A stretch of 64,000 nucleotides of DNA from CAWCGU01 sp963795195 (GTDB lineage: Bacteria; Actinomycetota; Thermoleophilia; Solirubrobacterales; 70-9). A model generated the notes under the pieces. The model did no database searches, had not been told where the DNA came from, and worked only from the letters and a program-made list of their open reading frames with translations. Made by a program: the position numbers and the translations under genes. Positions within the stretch are counted from its first letter, which is position 1. Each line of letters begins with the position of its first letter. Below are positions 8,571 through 17,927 of this stretch, piece by piece. Location: positions 992,001 to 1,056,000 of the forward strand of contig CAWCGU010000006.1 of NCBI GenBank assembly GCA_963795195.1. The letters run 5' to 3'.

Positions 8571-10037
8571 CTAGGCGGCCGCTTCCTCCTTGGCGCCCTT
8601 GGCGGAGTCAACAACCTGCTCGATCGTGCCCTTCATGTAGAAGGCGCGCTCCGGGACCTCGTCGAGGTTTCCGTCGACGATCTCCTTGAAGCCGGCCACC
8701 GTCTCGGAGACGGGCACGTACTGGCCCGGGCTGCCGGTGAAGGCCTCGGCGACGAAGAACGGCTGAGAGAGGAAGCGCTCGATCTTGCGGGCGCGGTTGA
8801 CCATCAGCTTGTCCTCTTCGGCGAGCTCGTCGATGCCGAGAATGGCGATGATGTCCTGCAGCTCCTTGTAGCGCTGCAGCACCTCCTGGACGCGGGTCGC
8901 CGTGCGGTAGTGCTCCTCGCCGAGGATGTCCGGCTTGAGGATCGTCGAGCTCGAGTCCAGAGGGTCGACCGCGGGGTAGATCCCCTTCTCGGAGATCGCC
9001 CGCGAGAGCACGGTGGTGGCGTTGAGATGCGCGAACACCGACGCCGGCGCCGGGTCGGTGAGGTCGTCCGCGGGGACGTAGATAGCCTGCACCGACGTCA
9101 CCGAGCCCTGCTTGGTTGACGTGATCCGCTCCTGAAGGCCGCCCATCTCGGTCTCGAGCGTGGGCTGGTAGCCCACTGCCGATGGCATGCGGCCAAGCAG
9201 CGCCGAGACCTCGGAGCCCGCCTGAACGAAGCGGAAGATGTTGTCGATGAAGAGCAGCACGTCCTTGCCGCCCTGATCGCGGAAGTACTCGGCCATCGTC
9301 AGCCCAGACAGGGCGACTCGCAGACGCGCACCCGGAGGCTCATTCATCTGGCCGAAGACGAGCATGGTGCGGTCGATGACGCCCGATTCCTTCATCTCGA
9401 GCCAGAGGTCGTTGCCCTCGCGTGAGCGCTCGCCGACTCCGCAGAAGGCGGAAAGGCCCTCGTGCTCCTCGGCGATGTTTCGGATCAGCTCCTGGATCAG
9501 CACGGTCTTGCCGACGCCGGCCCCTCCGAAGAGGCCGACCTTGCCGCCCTTGGCGTAGGGAGCAAGCAGGTCAACGACCTTGATGCCGGTCTCGAGAATC
9601 TCCTGGCTGGGCGTCAGGTCCTCGACCTCGGGAGCACGGCGGTGGATCGGCCAGCGCTCCTGGACGTCGACCGGGCCGGCCTCGTCGATTTCTTCGCCGA
9701 GCAGGTTGAAGATCCGGCCGAGCGTCGCCTCACCGACCGGCACCGTGATCGGCGCCCCGGTATCGATGACCTCGTCGCCGCGGCGCAGGCCGTCGGTGGC
9801 ATCCATGGCGACGGCCTTGATGCGATCGTCTCCGAGGTGCTGCTGGACCTCGAGCACGAGGGTCGTCGCCTCCTCTTCATCGCGGCTTCCACCGCCCGAT
9901 TCCAGCTGGACCGTCAGCGCCGAGTAGATCTCGGGCAGCTTGTCGGGGAAGGCGACGTCGACGACGACGCCGGTCACCTGCTCGACGCGGCCGATGTTGG
10001 TGCCGTTGCTCGAGGTGTTTCCGTTTTCTTCAGCCAT
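8571..10037 (-). CDS. atpD: ATP synthase F1 subunit beta
   Basis: This is the catalytic subunit of F1, 488 residues from the chosen start. The P-loop GGAGVGKT, the catalytic-Glu region GVGERSREGND, and the adenine-binding and DELSEED-equivalent region (IDELAEEDKL) are visible. The ATG at 10037 is preferred because AAGGAG lies 8 bp upstream and the residues further upstream look random. The sequence has a short acidic, Asn/Ser-rich N-terminus before the beta-barrel domain (VEQVTGVVVDVAFPD). It follows atpG by 16 bp. No frameshift is seen in this gene, although both neighbours upstream are broken. Confidence 0.95.
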   Translation of the reverse strand: MAEENGNTSSNGTNIGRVEQVTGVVVDVAFPDKLPEIYSALTVQLESGGGSRDEEEATTLVLEVQQHLGDDRIKAVAMDATDGLRRGDEVIDTGAPITVPVGEATLGRIFNLLGEEIDEAGPVDVQERWPIHRRAPEVEDLTPSQEILETGIKVVDLLAPYAKGGKVGLFGGAGVGKTVLIQELIRNIAEEHEGLSAFCGVGERSREGNDLWLEMKESGVIDRTMLVFGQMNEPPGARLRVALSGLTMAEYFRDQGGKDVLLFIDNIFRFVQAGSEVSALLGRMPSAVGYQPTLETEMGGLQERITSTKQGSVTSVQAIYVPADDLTDPAPASVFAHLNATTVLSRAISEKGIYPAVDPLDSSSTILKPDILGEEHYRTATRVQEVLQRYKELQDIIAILGIDELAEEDKLMVNRARKIERFLSQPFFVAEAFTGSPGQYVPVSETVAGFKEIVDGNLDEVPERAFYMKGTIEQVVDSAKGAKEEAAA

Positions 10038-10053
10038 TGATTGTTCTCCTTGA

Positions 10054-10973
10054 TCAGCCGAGCGCCTCGGCACCGGCAACAACTTCCAAAATCTCCTGCG
10101 TGATTTCCGCCTGGCGCACTCGGTTCATCTCCAGGGTCAGGGTCGAAATCATGTCCTGCGCGTTCTCGGCCGCGCTGCGCATCGCCGTCATTCGCGAGCC
10201 GTGCTCTGAGGCCGTCGACTCGAGTAGGGCCCGGAAGATCGAGATGTCGGCGTAGTCCTTGAAGAGCTGGGGAAGCAGAAGCTCGGGGTCGGGCTCGTAG
10301 ACCCAGAGCGACTTCTGCTGCGCCTCTTCGAGCTCCGGGTCAACGGGCTTCTCGGGCTCGGGGATGCCTTCCCCGAAGACCTCTGCGTGCTGCAGCGGCA
10401 GCAACGTCTGGCGGCGCACGTGCTGGGTCAGCGGCGACACGTAGCGGTTGTAGATCAGCTCCACCTGGTCGAGCTCACTGTCGATGTAGGCGGCGCTGAG
10501 GTCGTCGCCCACCTGGCGCGCGTTGGCGAAGCCGGGGCGGTCGGTGAAGCCGATGTAGGAGCCGGCGACCTCCTCGCCTCGGAACTGCAGCGTCGAGTTG
10601 CCACGCCGGCCGACGACCGAGAAGATCGACCTCCTTGCCGTCCGCCTGCATCTCCTTCTTGAGCTGGATCCCGGCGCGAATGATCTGGGTGTTGAAGGAC
10701 CCGGCGAGACCCCTGTCTCCGGTGACCAGCAGGACGCCGACCTTGCTGACGTTGCTCGCGCTCTTCGAGCAGGGGGATCTTCGGCAGCGTTCCGGCCGCC
10801 TCGGACACCTGTCGGGTCATCTTGCGGATCGCCTGCGCGTACGGGCGCAGGTTCGCGATCCGTTCCTCGGCGCGCCGCAGGCGCGCTGCGGCGACCATCT
10901 CCATCGCACGGGTGATCTTGTGGATGTTCTTGACGGACGAGATCCGCGTCTTGACTTCTTTGCGGGAGGCCAT
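10054..10973 (-). CDS. atpG: ATP synthase F1 subunit gamma, broken by two +1 frameshifts (about 10757 and 10625)
   Basis: Gamma is the rotating shaft of F1. The three pieces are N-terminal helix SRKEVKTRISSVKNIHKIT (start ATG 10973), the middle piece SNVSKVGVLLVTGDRGLAG, and the C-terminal part ending in the conserved helix MRSAAENAQDMI. Removing one base near 10757 (coding CGC-G-AGCAAC) and one near 10625 (coding GTCGATCTTCTC) joins them into a normal-looking gamma of about 305 residues. Both changes are single extra bases, not at homopolymers. Given that this is an essential gene, consensus error is the likeliest reason. No clear Shine-Dalgarno precedes the ATG. Confidence 0.88.
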
Positions 10974-11008
10974 GGCTGGGGCTGGGTGCTGGGTCCTAGG
11001 GGCTAGGA

Positions 11009-12639
11009 CTAAGCGGGGACAGCTTCCTCCTCGGGCTTCTCGGTGCGGCTGCCCTTGGAGCGCTCCTCCTCGGACTTGACGCGGTCGGACTCGCCCTCCT
11101 CGAGCGGCTGACCGTCCTCGTCGAAGTCGGGCCCGAAGTCGTCGACCATCTCGGCGATCGCAGCGCCGAGCTTCTCGAAGCCGTCGTCGTCGAGCACGCC
11201 GTATTCGTTGAGCCCGTCCATCAGCTCCTTGCACTCGGAATGCAGCCGGTTGAGCAGGTCGGCGAGGAAATCGCTGACGCGCTCGGTCTTGATGCGGTCG
11301 AGGTAGCCGCCGGTGCCGGCGTAGATCGATGCGACCTGGTCGGCGACCGACAGCGGGCTGCGCTCGTTCTGGTTGAGCATCTCGACGAGGCGCTCACCGC
11401 GGGCAAGCGACTTCTGCGTCTCGGGATCGAGCTCGGAGCCGAACTGGGCGAACGCCTCGAGCTCGCGGAACTGCGAGAGGTCGAGGCGCAGCGATCCGGC
11501 GATCTTCTTCATCGCCTTGGTCTGCGCGTTGCCGCCCACGCGGGAGACCGAGATGCCGACGTTGATCGCCGGGCGGACACCCGAGAAGAACAGATCCGGC
11601 TCGAGGAAGATCTGACCGTCGGTGATCGAGATGACGTTCGTCGGGATGTAGGCGGAGACGTCAGATGCCTGAGTCTCGATGATCGGCAACGCGGTCAGCG
11701 AGCCGCCGCCGAGGTCTGTCGTTGAGCTTGACCGCTCGCTCGAGCAGGCGGGAGTGCAGGTAGAAGACGTCACCGGGGTACGCCTCACGGCCCGGCGGGC
11801 GCCGCAGCAGCAGCGACATCTGGCGGTAGGCGTAGGCGTGCTTGGTGAGGTCGTCGTAGATGCAGAGCGCGTGACTGGCCGTTGTAGAGGAAGTGCTCGG
11901 CCATCGCACAACCGGCGTAGGGCGCCATGTACTTGATCGGCGCCGCTTCGTCGGCGGGAGCGGCGACGATGATCGTGTTGTCCATCGCGCCGGCCTCTTC
12001 GAGCACCTCCATGAACTGCACGACGGTCGCCATCCGCTGCCCGATCGCAACGTAGACGCAGATGACGTCCTTGTCCTTGTTGTTGATGATCGTGTCGATC
12101 GCGATCGCGGTCTTTCCGGTCTGACGGTCGCCGATGATCAGCTCACGCTGGCCACGGCCGATCGGGATCATCGAGTCGATCGCCTTGAGCCCGGTCTGCA
12201 TCGGCTCGGTGACGGGCTGGCGCTGGACCACACCGGGCGCCTTGAACTCGGCGGGGCGGGTCTTGGTCGCATTGATCTCGCCCTTGTCGTCGAGCGGGCG
12301 GCCCAGCGGGTCGACCAGCCGGCCGAGCATCTCGTCGCCGACCGGGATGTCGAGCAGGCGACCGGTGCGCTTGACGGTGTCGCCCTCGACCACCCGGTCC
12401 CACTCGCCGAACAGCACGGCGCCGACGTTGTCGGCGTCGAGGTTGAGCGCAAGACCGGTGACGCCGTGCGGTAGGTCGAGCATCTCCAGCGACATGCAGT
12501 TGTCGAGCCCGTGGACGCGGGCGATCCCGTCCGCAACCGAGAGCACCGTCCCGACCTCTGAGAGGTCGGCGGCGTCCGCGTCGAGCCCTTCGATCCTGGC
12601 TCGCAGAATCTGGCTTATCTCGTCCGGCTTGATTTCCAT
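11009..12639 (-). CDS. atpA: ATP synthase F1 subunit alpha, broken by two +1 frameshifts (about 11875 and 11717)
   Basis: Alpha is the non-catalytic nucleotide-binding F1 subunit. The N-terminal piece (ATG 12639) carries the P-loop GDRQTGKT and runs to AEHFLYNGQ. A second frame continues with LCIYDDLTKHAYAYRQ and VFYLHSRLLERAVKLND. A third continues with LGGGSLTALPIIETQ and the C-terminal domain. Removing one base near 11875 (coding CCAG-T-CACG) and one near 11717 (coding GAC-A-GACC) gives about 542 residues that match the family throughout. The last 40 residues are an unusually acidic and Lys/Glu-rich tail (EEGESDRVKSEEERSKG). The gap to atpG is 35 bp. Confidence 0.9.
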
Positions 12640-12671
12640 TTAGCTGGGCTCTCCCACTTTCGTTTCCAAGT

Positions 12672-13207
12672 TCATGCTGGCTTCGCAATCTCGCTTCGCA
12701 TCTTCTCCAGCCTGTTGCGCAGGCTCGCGTCCAAGACCATGTTCCCCACCTGCAGCACGAGGCCGCCGAGGATGTTGTCGTCGACCGTCGAGCGCAGCTC
12801 GACGTTCTGGCCGGTCTGCTTCTCGATCTCCGTCGCCGACCCGTCGACGATCGCGGGATCGAGTTCGACCGCGCTCGTCACGGTGACCTCGAGGCGCTTG
12901 TTCTCCTTCGCCCAGAGCTCGTCGAAAACGCGCCGCATGCGAAAGATCGCCGGCATCCGGTGCTTCTCGGCCAGCAGTTCGAGGAAGTTGACGAGCTCGG
13001 CCTCGGCGCCTTGAGATCGCCTTCGAGATCCCGTCGCGCTTCTCGGCCGAGGAGAAATACGGGCTGAACAGGAACACCTGCAGGTCGCGGTTGTCGTCGA
13101 CGGCGTCGGCGAACTGGTCGAGCTGCTCGTGGACCTCGTCGAGCTTGCCCGTACTCCTTGGCGGCCTCGAAGAGAGCCTCGGCGTATACGCGTGCGATCT
13201 CCTCCAC
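12672..13207 (-). CDS. atpH: ATP synthase subunit delta, broken by two +1 frameshifts (about 13149 and 13009)
   Basis: Delta links the F1 head to the b stalk. The GTG start at 13207 gives EEIARVYAEALFEAAKEYG, a typical OSCP/delta N-terminus. One base out near 13149 continues as KLDEVHEQLDQFADAVDDN, and one base out near 13009 continues as MPAIFRMRRVFDELWAKEN and the C-terminal beta region NVELRSTVDDNILGG. The reconstructed length of about 177 residues is normal. It begins 4 bp after atpF. In mycobacteria b and delta are fused; here a stop and a separate start are present, subject to the poor base accuracy in this stretch. Confidence 0.87.
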
Positions 13208-13211
13208 GGGA

Positions 13212-13808
13212 CTAGTTGTCGTCTCCGTTTCCGGTTGAACCGGCCAGCGCCGAGAAATCGACCTCGGCGAGCGCCTCTTCGACGAGACGCCTCTGGTCTT
13301 CTGAGTCCAGCGACTTGCGGGTCGACCTTCTCGGTCGCGAGCACGGTCAGGTCGGCGACCTCCTTGCGGATCAACTCGAGCGAGCGCCTGGTCTCGGTCT
13401 CGATGTCCTTGCGGGCCGCGGCCACGAGCTCCTCGCGCTTGGCCTTGCCTTCGGCGGTCGCGTCGGCGGTCAGCGAGTCGGAAGCCTTGCGGGCGCGGGC
13501 GACGATGTCGTCTGCCTGCTCACGGGCTTCCTTGAGGCGCTCGCGGTACTCGGCGAGCAGCTGCGTCGGCCTCCTTGCGCGTGTCCTCGGAGGCCTTGAT
13601 GTTGTCCTTGATCGCGTTGGCACGCTTCTCGAGGGCCTCGCCGATCTTGGGCAGCGCCGTCTTCGAGAGCACGAGCATGGTCACGCCGAAAGCGATCAGC
13701 GTCCAGATCATCAACCCGAGGCCGGGCGAGACCAGGAAGCTGCCGCCTCCCTCCTCCTCTTCGGCCGCGAACAGCAGAACCGAGCCTATGTCGGCGAGTG
13801 ACCTCCAT
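13212..13808 (-). CDS. atpF: ATP synthase Fo subunit b, broken by about three +1 frameshifts (about 13796, 13565, 13319)
   Basis: Subunit b forms the peripheral stalk. The pieces are an N-terminal membrane helix (GLMIWTLIAFGVTMLVLSK), a long charged helix (QLLAEYRERLKEAREQADD, then KREELVAAARKDIETETRR), and an end reading KSLDSEDQRRLVEEALAEV before TAG at 13212. The ATG at 13808 is 4 bp after atpE, but its frame must lose one base near 13796 to join the membrane helix. Single extra bases near 13565 (GCCGA-C-GCAG) and 13319 (GACCC-G-CAAG) explain the other two breaks. The corrected length is about 197 residues. An alternative is an initiation codon closer to the helix. Confidence 0.85.
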
Positions 13809-13812
13809 GTGC

Positions 13813-14082
13813 CTAGAGGAAGAAAGCGATCAGACCGAAGATGAACGTGTAGAAGGCGACAGCCTCGGTCAGTGCGAAACCCAGCCAGCGAATCGACTGC
13901 AGCTCGTCCTTCATCTCCGGCTGACGGGCGACGGACTCGATTTCCGAGCCGAAGATGATCCCGATTCCGATGCCGGCTCCGATCGAGCCGAGTCCGGCGC
14001 CGATGCCGAGCGCAATCGCCTTGAGGCCGTCATCGGTGACGCCCTCGGCGGCTGCCTGCGCCAGCGGTAGCAATGCGTCCAT
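13813..14082 (-). CDS. atpE: ATP synthase Fo subunit c
   Basis: The protein is the 89-residue hairpin of the rotor ring. It has a first membrane helix rich in Gly (ALGIGAGLGSIGAGIGIGI), a polar loop with ARQPE, and a second helix with the ion-carrying Glu in GFALTEAVAFYTF. This is longer than many c subunits because of a 20-residue N-terminal extension. The gene is intact and starts with ATG, 24 bp downstream of atpB. The spacing after the stop to atpF is 4 bp. Confidence 0.95.
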   Translation of the reverse strand: MDALLPLAQAAAEGVTDDGLKAIALGIGAGLGSIGAGIGIGIIFGSEIESVARQPEMKDELQSIRWLGFALTEAVAFYTFIFGLIAFFL

Positions 14083-14106
14083 GGTTACTCCTTTTCCTGG
14101 TCTTTC

Positions 14107-15376
14107 CTAGTGACCTTCGGCGGTGGCGCCGCCAATGTAGATCGCGGTTAGCGTCGAGAAGATGAAGGCCTGGAGGGTTGCCACCAGGCCGATTTCGAAT
14201 ACGAAGAAGGCGAATGCCATCGGGAACGTGAGCACGCCCAGCGCCGCCAATCCCAGCAGCACGGCCAGTCCGCCCGCCATGAAGAGGATCAGCAGGTGGC
14301 CGGCGAGGATATTGGCGAAGAGTCGAACCGACAGCGAGATCACCCGCACGAGGTGCGAGACGACCTCGATCATGAAGATCGCGCGAGCGGCCGAAGATGT
14401 TCATCGACTCCAGCCCCGGCGGCAGCCAGCTGGCGAAGTACTTGAAGACGCCCTTGGCTCGGATCCCCTCGATGTGGTAGGCGATCACCGAGATCATCGC
14501 CAGCACCAACGGGATCGAGATGTTGGCCGTGGCCGCGTAGATCGCGAACGAGGGAATCTCGAGCCCGAAGAGGTCGAAGGTGTGCTCGGTGTTGGTCGGC
14601 AGCGGCAAATAGCCGATCATGTTCGAGAACCAGATGAAGAAGAACAGCGCCGCCAGGTAGGGGAACCATTTGCGGGCCAGCCGCTCCTCGGTGATGTTCC
14701 CGGCGATATTGCTCTTGGTCAGGTCGTAGGCGAGCTCGACCGCCATCTGCGTGTGGTTCGGCTCGCGCTGCATGCGCTTGGCGACAAAGCTCATGATTCC
14801 GATCGTCAGGGCGCTGGCGATGAACAGGTAGAGGACTGCCTTGTTGATCGACATGTCGGCGGGCCCGATCTCGATCGTCACCCAGGGCTCGAGCTTGAAC
14901 TCGTTCTGGGGCTGGAACTCCTCGTTCTTACCGTCGCTGCCGAAGACGACGCCGAGCGCGATGATGATCAGGAAGTAGAGGGCGAAGCCCAGGATGACCT
15001 TGCCCTTGCGGCTCACGACGGGCGCCTTCTCGTCGCCGAAGGCGCGCGACGCGCCCTCGGAGATCAGATGGGCGGTGACGAGCGCCGCGGCGAGGATGGC
15101 GGCGGCGAGACCGGCCTCGTCGGAAACGCTCAGGCCGACCACCAGGGCGGCGCCGGTGACGAGCCAGAGGCGGGCGACTATCGAGCCGCCGAGCATCGCG
15201 ATCATCGCCTTGCGCTCACCGGCCTTGACGGCGCGACGCAACATCGCCTCGGAGAGCGCCGCCTGCGCGAGCCAGGCGACGGCCGTGGCTGTGTAGCCCG
15301 CCAGCGGCCAATCGGCGAGGATGAAAACCGGCAGCGCCAGCGCCAAGACGACGAGGTCGAGGTGGCGCACGATCAT
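14107..15376 (-). CDS. atpB: AtpI-like domain fused to ATP synthase Fo subunit a; one +1 frameshift near 14389
   Basis: The C-terminal part is subunit a, the Fo proton channel: YLPLPTNTEHTF, then after the frame change IEVVSHLVRVISLSVRLFA with the essential Arg in SVRLFANILAGH. In frame and without a stop, the first 120 residues form four more hydrophobic segments resembling the AtpI/Rv1303-type protein normally encoded just before atpB. Total corrected length is about 422, against 240-300 for subunit a alone. The start is put at ATG 15376 (GTG 15397 also possible). An internal GTG at 15016 preceded by GAGAAGG could give a free subunit a. One extra base near 14389 breaks the reading frame after NIFGR. 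Confidence 0.82.
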
Positions 15377-15401
15377 CGGCACGCGGGATCCATCCACGCG
15401 C

Positions 15402-15593
15402 CTAGAGGGATCTAAAGCGAGCGTAGACAAGAACAAGACCCACGACGACGCCTACGAAGAATCCGGCCAACCCGATCGGCACCGAGAGACCGATCAGCGA
15501 ACCGAGCCCGAATCCGACTGCCGCAAGGGCTGTCATCGATCCGAGCACCAGCCCTCCGGCCGCCGCAGCATCCGCTCTCGAAGGAGAGGCCAC
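15402..15593 (-). CDS. atpZ: AtpZ-like small membrane protein of the ATP synthase operon
   Basis: The 63-residue protein has an Ala-rich N-terminus and two membrane helices rich in Gly (GLVLGSMTALAAVGFGLGSL and IGLAGFFVGVVVGLVLVYAR) with a short loop, the pattern of AtpZ (ATPase_gene1), a small protein encoded first in many atp operons and thought to aid Fo assembly or ion uptake with AtpI. The start is GTG at 15593. Its stop lies 25 bp before the AtpI-AtpB start. It is likely the first gene of the operon, since the 270 bp upstream contain no convincing gene. Confidence 0.7.
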   Translation of the reverse strand: MASPSRADAAAAGGLVLGSMTALAAVGFGLGSLIGLSVPIGLAGFFVGVVVGLVLVYARFRSL

Positions 15594-15790
15594 GTTCGTC
15601 AGGGGAGTTTTGGTCGTCGATTTCCAACCGGAGGCTGCGGGATGCCAGGGATAAAAAGAGCCGCATCGCTATCGCGGCCCCGGCCGAATATATCCGAACG
15701 ACGCGAGGCTGCGCTGACGGCTTCCTCAGTCCCCGGCGCCCGATTCAAGTCGTACCATTCAGAATGAACAATCAGGGAGGCACGACGATA

Positions 15791-15807
15791 TCGGCTGATG
15801 TAGCCGA
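15791..15807 (-). terminator. Small hairpin downstream of the S1 protease
   Basis: TCGGCT and AGCCGA pair around a 5-base loop about 56 bp past the protease stop, inside the 15594-15863 gap. There is no U-run, so termination is a weak inference. The rest of this gap holds no supported gene. It is more AT-rich than its surroundings (for example GAATATATCC near 15690), and the atp operon promoter probably lies here. Confidence 0.3.
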
Positions 15808-15863
15808 CGTCCGTGCTCATCTTCGAGGTCTGAAATCGCAGGCTTCGCCGGACGCCTCGACGG

Positions 15864-16601
15864 CTACGGTACCGGAACGAGCCGGAAGCGAATCCCGGTC
15901 GCCTTTCTGGCCATCGCCAGTTGTGGGGCCAGGCGGGTGATGCCGACGAGGCCGAAGCCCGCGTCCCCGGTGTGGAGCCCGAAGGTGACGAGCACTCCGA
16001 CGGCGCGGCCGTCGGATGAGACGACCCCCGCGCCCGAGTCTCCCGGCGTGGCCGGGCCCTCGGCGTGGACGATGTCGGGGTCCGGCATGCCGGTCGCCAG
16101 CAGCGAGCGGGCCGGCGTCAGGTCGCCGAGCAGGACGCCCCTGCCGTGGAAGTTGAGGGCGACGGGGTTGCTCGTCAGGTCATTGTTGATCGCGGTAGGA
16201 CCGCCGTGGGAGCAGAGTTCGGGGTTGGGGACGACCCCCTTGTTGAGCCGGATCAGACTGATGTCGCGATCACCACGCAGGATCGAGTAGGTGAAGCGGC
16301 CGATCGGCGTCCCGGCCCCGTCCATCGCCACCGGTCCGGTCCGCTTCGGCCAGAAATGCTCGCCGCCGAGCTCGTCCCCGTCCTCGTCAGAGAGGCAGTG
16401 CCCCGCCGTGCCGATGTAGTTGCGGCGGTCGGAACCGCGGTAGACGAAGTTGAGCGTGCAGAGCGAATCCTTAGTGAGGACGGTTGCGCCGGGGCGCACG
16501 CCGGTGCAGGCCGCAGCCGCCACGGCGGCCAGGGTCGCCGCGCCGATGCAGAGCATCAGCGCGCAGAGCGCGACCACCTTGAAGGTCCTCCGGTTTCCCA
16601 T
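15864..16601 (-). CDS. Secreted trypsin-like (S1 family) serine protease
   Basis: The 245-residue protein has a signal peptide (KVVALCALMLCIGAATLAAV, then Ala-rich) and a chymotrypsin-fold domain. The triad is visible: His in IGTAGHC, Asp in GDRDISLIRL and Ser in PATPGDSGAGVV. Paired cysteines (CTGV, SLCTL, GHC, LCSHG) suggest disulfides. The ATG at 16601 is chosen because it places the signal peptide at the N-terminus; the reading frame extends upstream into the wecA-like gene without similarity. It lies between wecA and the atp operon, where mycobacteria have no such gene. Substrate unknown. Confidence 0.8.
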   Translation of the reverse strand: MGNRRTFKVVALCALMLCIGAATLAAVAAAACTGVRPGATVLTKDSLCTLNFVYRGSDRRNYIGTAGHCLSDEDGDELGGEHFWPKRTGPVAMDGAGTPIGRFTYSILRGDRDISLIRLNKGVVPNPELCSHGGPTAINNDLTSNPVALNFHGRGVLLGDLTPARSLLATGMPDPDIVHAEGPATPGDSGAGVVSSDGRAVGVLVTFGLHTGDAGFGLVGITRLAPQLAMARKATGIRFRLVPVP

Positions 16602-16615
16602 CCCGCCGGGAGATG

Positions 16616-16648
16616 CTGACAGAGAGGCGATCCCAAGGCGCCTGTCAG
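16616..16648 (-). terminator. Inverted repeat at the 3' end of the WecA-like gene
   Basis: CTGACAG at 16616-16622 pairs with CTGTCAG at 16642-16648, with an inner GGCG/CGCC pairing. The repeat spans the stop codon of the WecA-like gene and the gap before the protease. It could attenuate transcription between the two. No U-run follows. Confidence 0.35.
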
Positions 16649-17886
16649 TCCGGATCGACGGTCTCGAACTCGCCGGTCTCGGGGTCGACGGCAGGGAAGC
16701 TCCCGGTCTCCAGCTCGACTGCGACACCGCGGTCGACCTGGTCCGGCGGCAGCGCGATCCCGCGCCCGCGCTCACGACGCAGCTTGAGGATCTCGAGCGC
16801 CACCAGCAGGTAGACGCTGGCGGCTGCGGCGGCGACCAGGAAGGCCGCCATCACCGCCGTCCAGACGGCATCGAAGTTGCCGTGGTCGTCGCTGTAGGGA
16901 ATGAAGCGCAGCGCCAGCGCCAGCGCCGCCATCACCAGCACCCAGCCGTACAGGTAGGCGAGCGTTCGCCGCTGCGAGAAGCCGATGTCGGCAAGCCGGT
17001 GGTGGAAGTGCCAGCGGTCGGCTTCGTAGACGGGGCGGCGGTGCTTGATCCGCTTGGCGATCACGAACCCGGTGTCGAGGATCGGCACGGCGAGTACGAG
17101 CAGCGGCAGAAACAGGGCGACGACGGCGTTCGTCTTCAGCGCGCCCTGGATCGCGATCATCGCCAACAGGTAGCCGAGCAGGTTGGAGCCGGTGTCCCCC
17201 ATGAAGCTCGAGGCCGGCGGGAAGCCGTGGCGCAGGAATCCGAGGGCGCCGCCTGCGGTGAGCGCGGCGAGCACGGCTGCGCCGGTGCGATCGAGGGAGA
17301 GGGCGACGATCGCGAGAGTCACGCCGGCGATCACGACCACGCCGGCGGCGAGGCCGTCGACGCCGTCGATGAAGTTGATGACGTTGGCCATCGCGACGAT
17401 GCCGACGATCGTCAGTGCGTCACCGAGGTCAAACGGCTTGTCGAGCAGCGGGATCCGGAAGATGTCGACCGAGGCGAAATCAAGCGCCCCGGCGAAAGGG
17501 ACGGTCACTGCGTCGACCGAGACGCCTTCGAGCACCGGGATCGCGGCGCCGACTGTCTGCCCCAGCAACTTGACGCCGGCCGGCAGTTCGAAGATGTCGT
17601 CGATCGCGCCGACGGCCGCGATCACGAAAGCGCCACCGAGGATCGCCCGGGTATTGGCGCCGGTCTTCAGAAACAGAAACCCGGCGAGCAGCACGCCCGC
17701 CAGAATCGCCAGCCCGCCGAGCTTCGGCGTCGGCACCAGGTGCAGGCTGCGCTCGTTGGGGACGTCGATCGCGCCGATCCGCCGCGCCAGCCACTCGGTT
17801 GCGGGTACGAGCAGCCAGGCCACGAGCGCCGCGACGACGAACGCGAGCACGACGTGGATGGTCTCGGGCCCTGGATCGACGAGCAT
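16645..17886 (-). CDS. wecA: Undecaprenyl-phosphate sugar-1-phosphate transferase (WecA/TagO family)
   Basis: This polytopic enzyme loads a sugar-1-phosphate (GlcNAc in characterised members) onto undecaprenyl phosphate, starting wall or surface polysaccharide synthesis. Family motifs are NERSLHLVPTPKLGG, GAIDDIFELPAG, NVINFIDGVDGLAAG, SSFMGDTGSNLLG and, in the cytoplasmic loop, DRWHFHHRLADIGFS. About ten membrane segments are seen, and a short acidic tail ends the protein (413 residues). The ATG at 17886 precedes the first helix directly. Position between sua5/prmC and atp matches rfe (Rv1302) of mycobacteria, though a DUF354 gene, glyA and a Calx-beta gene intervene here. Confidence 0.88.
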   Translation of the reverse strand: MLVDPGPETIHVVLAFVVAALVAWLLVPATEWLARRIGAIDVPNERSLHLVPTPKLGGLAILAGVLLAGFLFLKTGANTRAILGGAFVIAAVGAIDDIFELPAGVKLLGQTVGAAIPVLEGVSVDAVTVPFAGALDFASVDIFRIPLLDKPFDLGDALTIVGIVAMANVINFIDGVDGLAAGVVVIAGVTLAIVALSLDRTGAAVLAALTAGGALGFLRHGFPPASSFMGDTGSNLLGYLLAMIAIQGALKTNAVVALFLPLLVLAVPILDTGFVIAKRIKHRRPVYEADRWHFHHRLADIGFSQRRTLAYLYGWVLVMAALALALRFIPYSDDHGNFDAVWTAVMAAFLVAAAAASVYLLVALEILKLRRERGRGIALPPDQVDRGVAVELETGSFPAVDPETGEFETVDPD

Positions 17887-17927
17887 TGCGGCTCCCTGCG
17901 GTGGCAGGCGTCTCGGCGCGGGCGAGA

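Noticed and set aside
10054..15376. Programmed +1 ribosomal frameshifting in the atp genes
   Set aside because: About ten different sites with no common slippery sequence or stop-codon context, in essential subunits. Consensus errors explain them more simply.
15599..15820. A 73-codon open frame on the minus strand upstream of atpZ
   Set aside because: No Shine-Dalgarno, mixed composition and no resemblance; the region is better explained as the atp promoter and leader.
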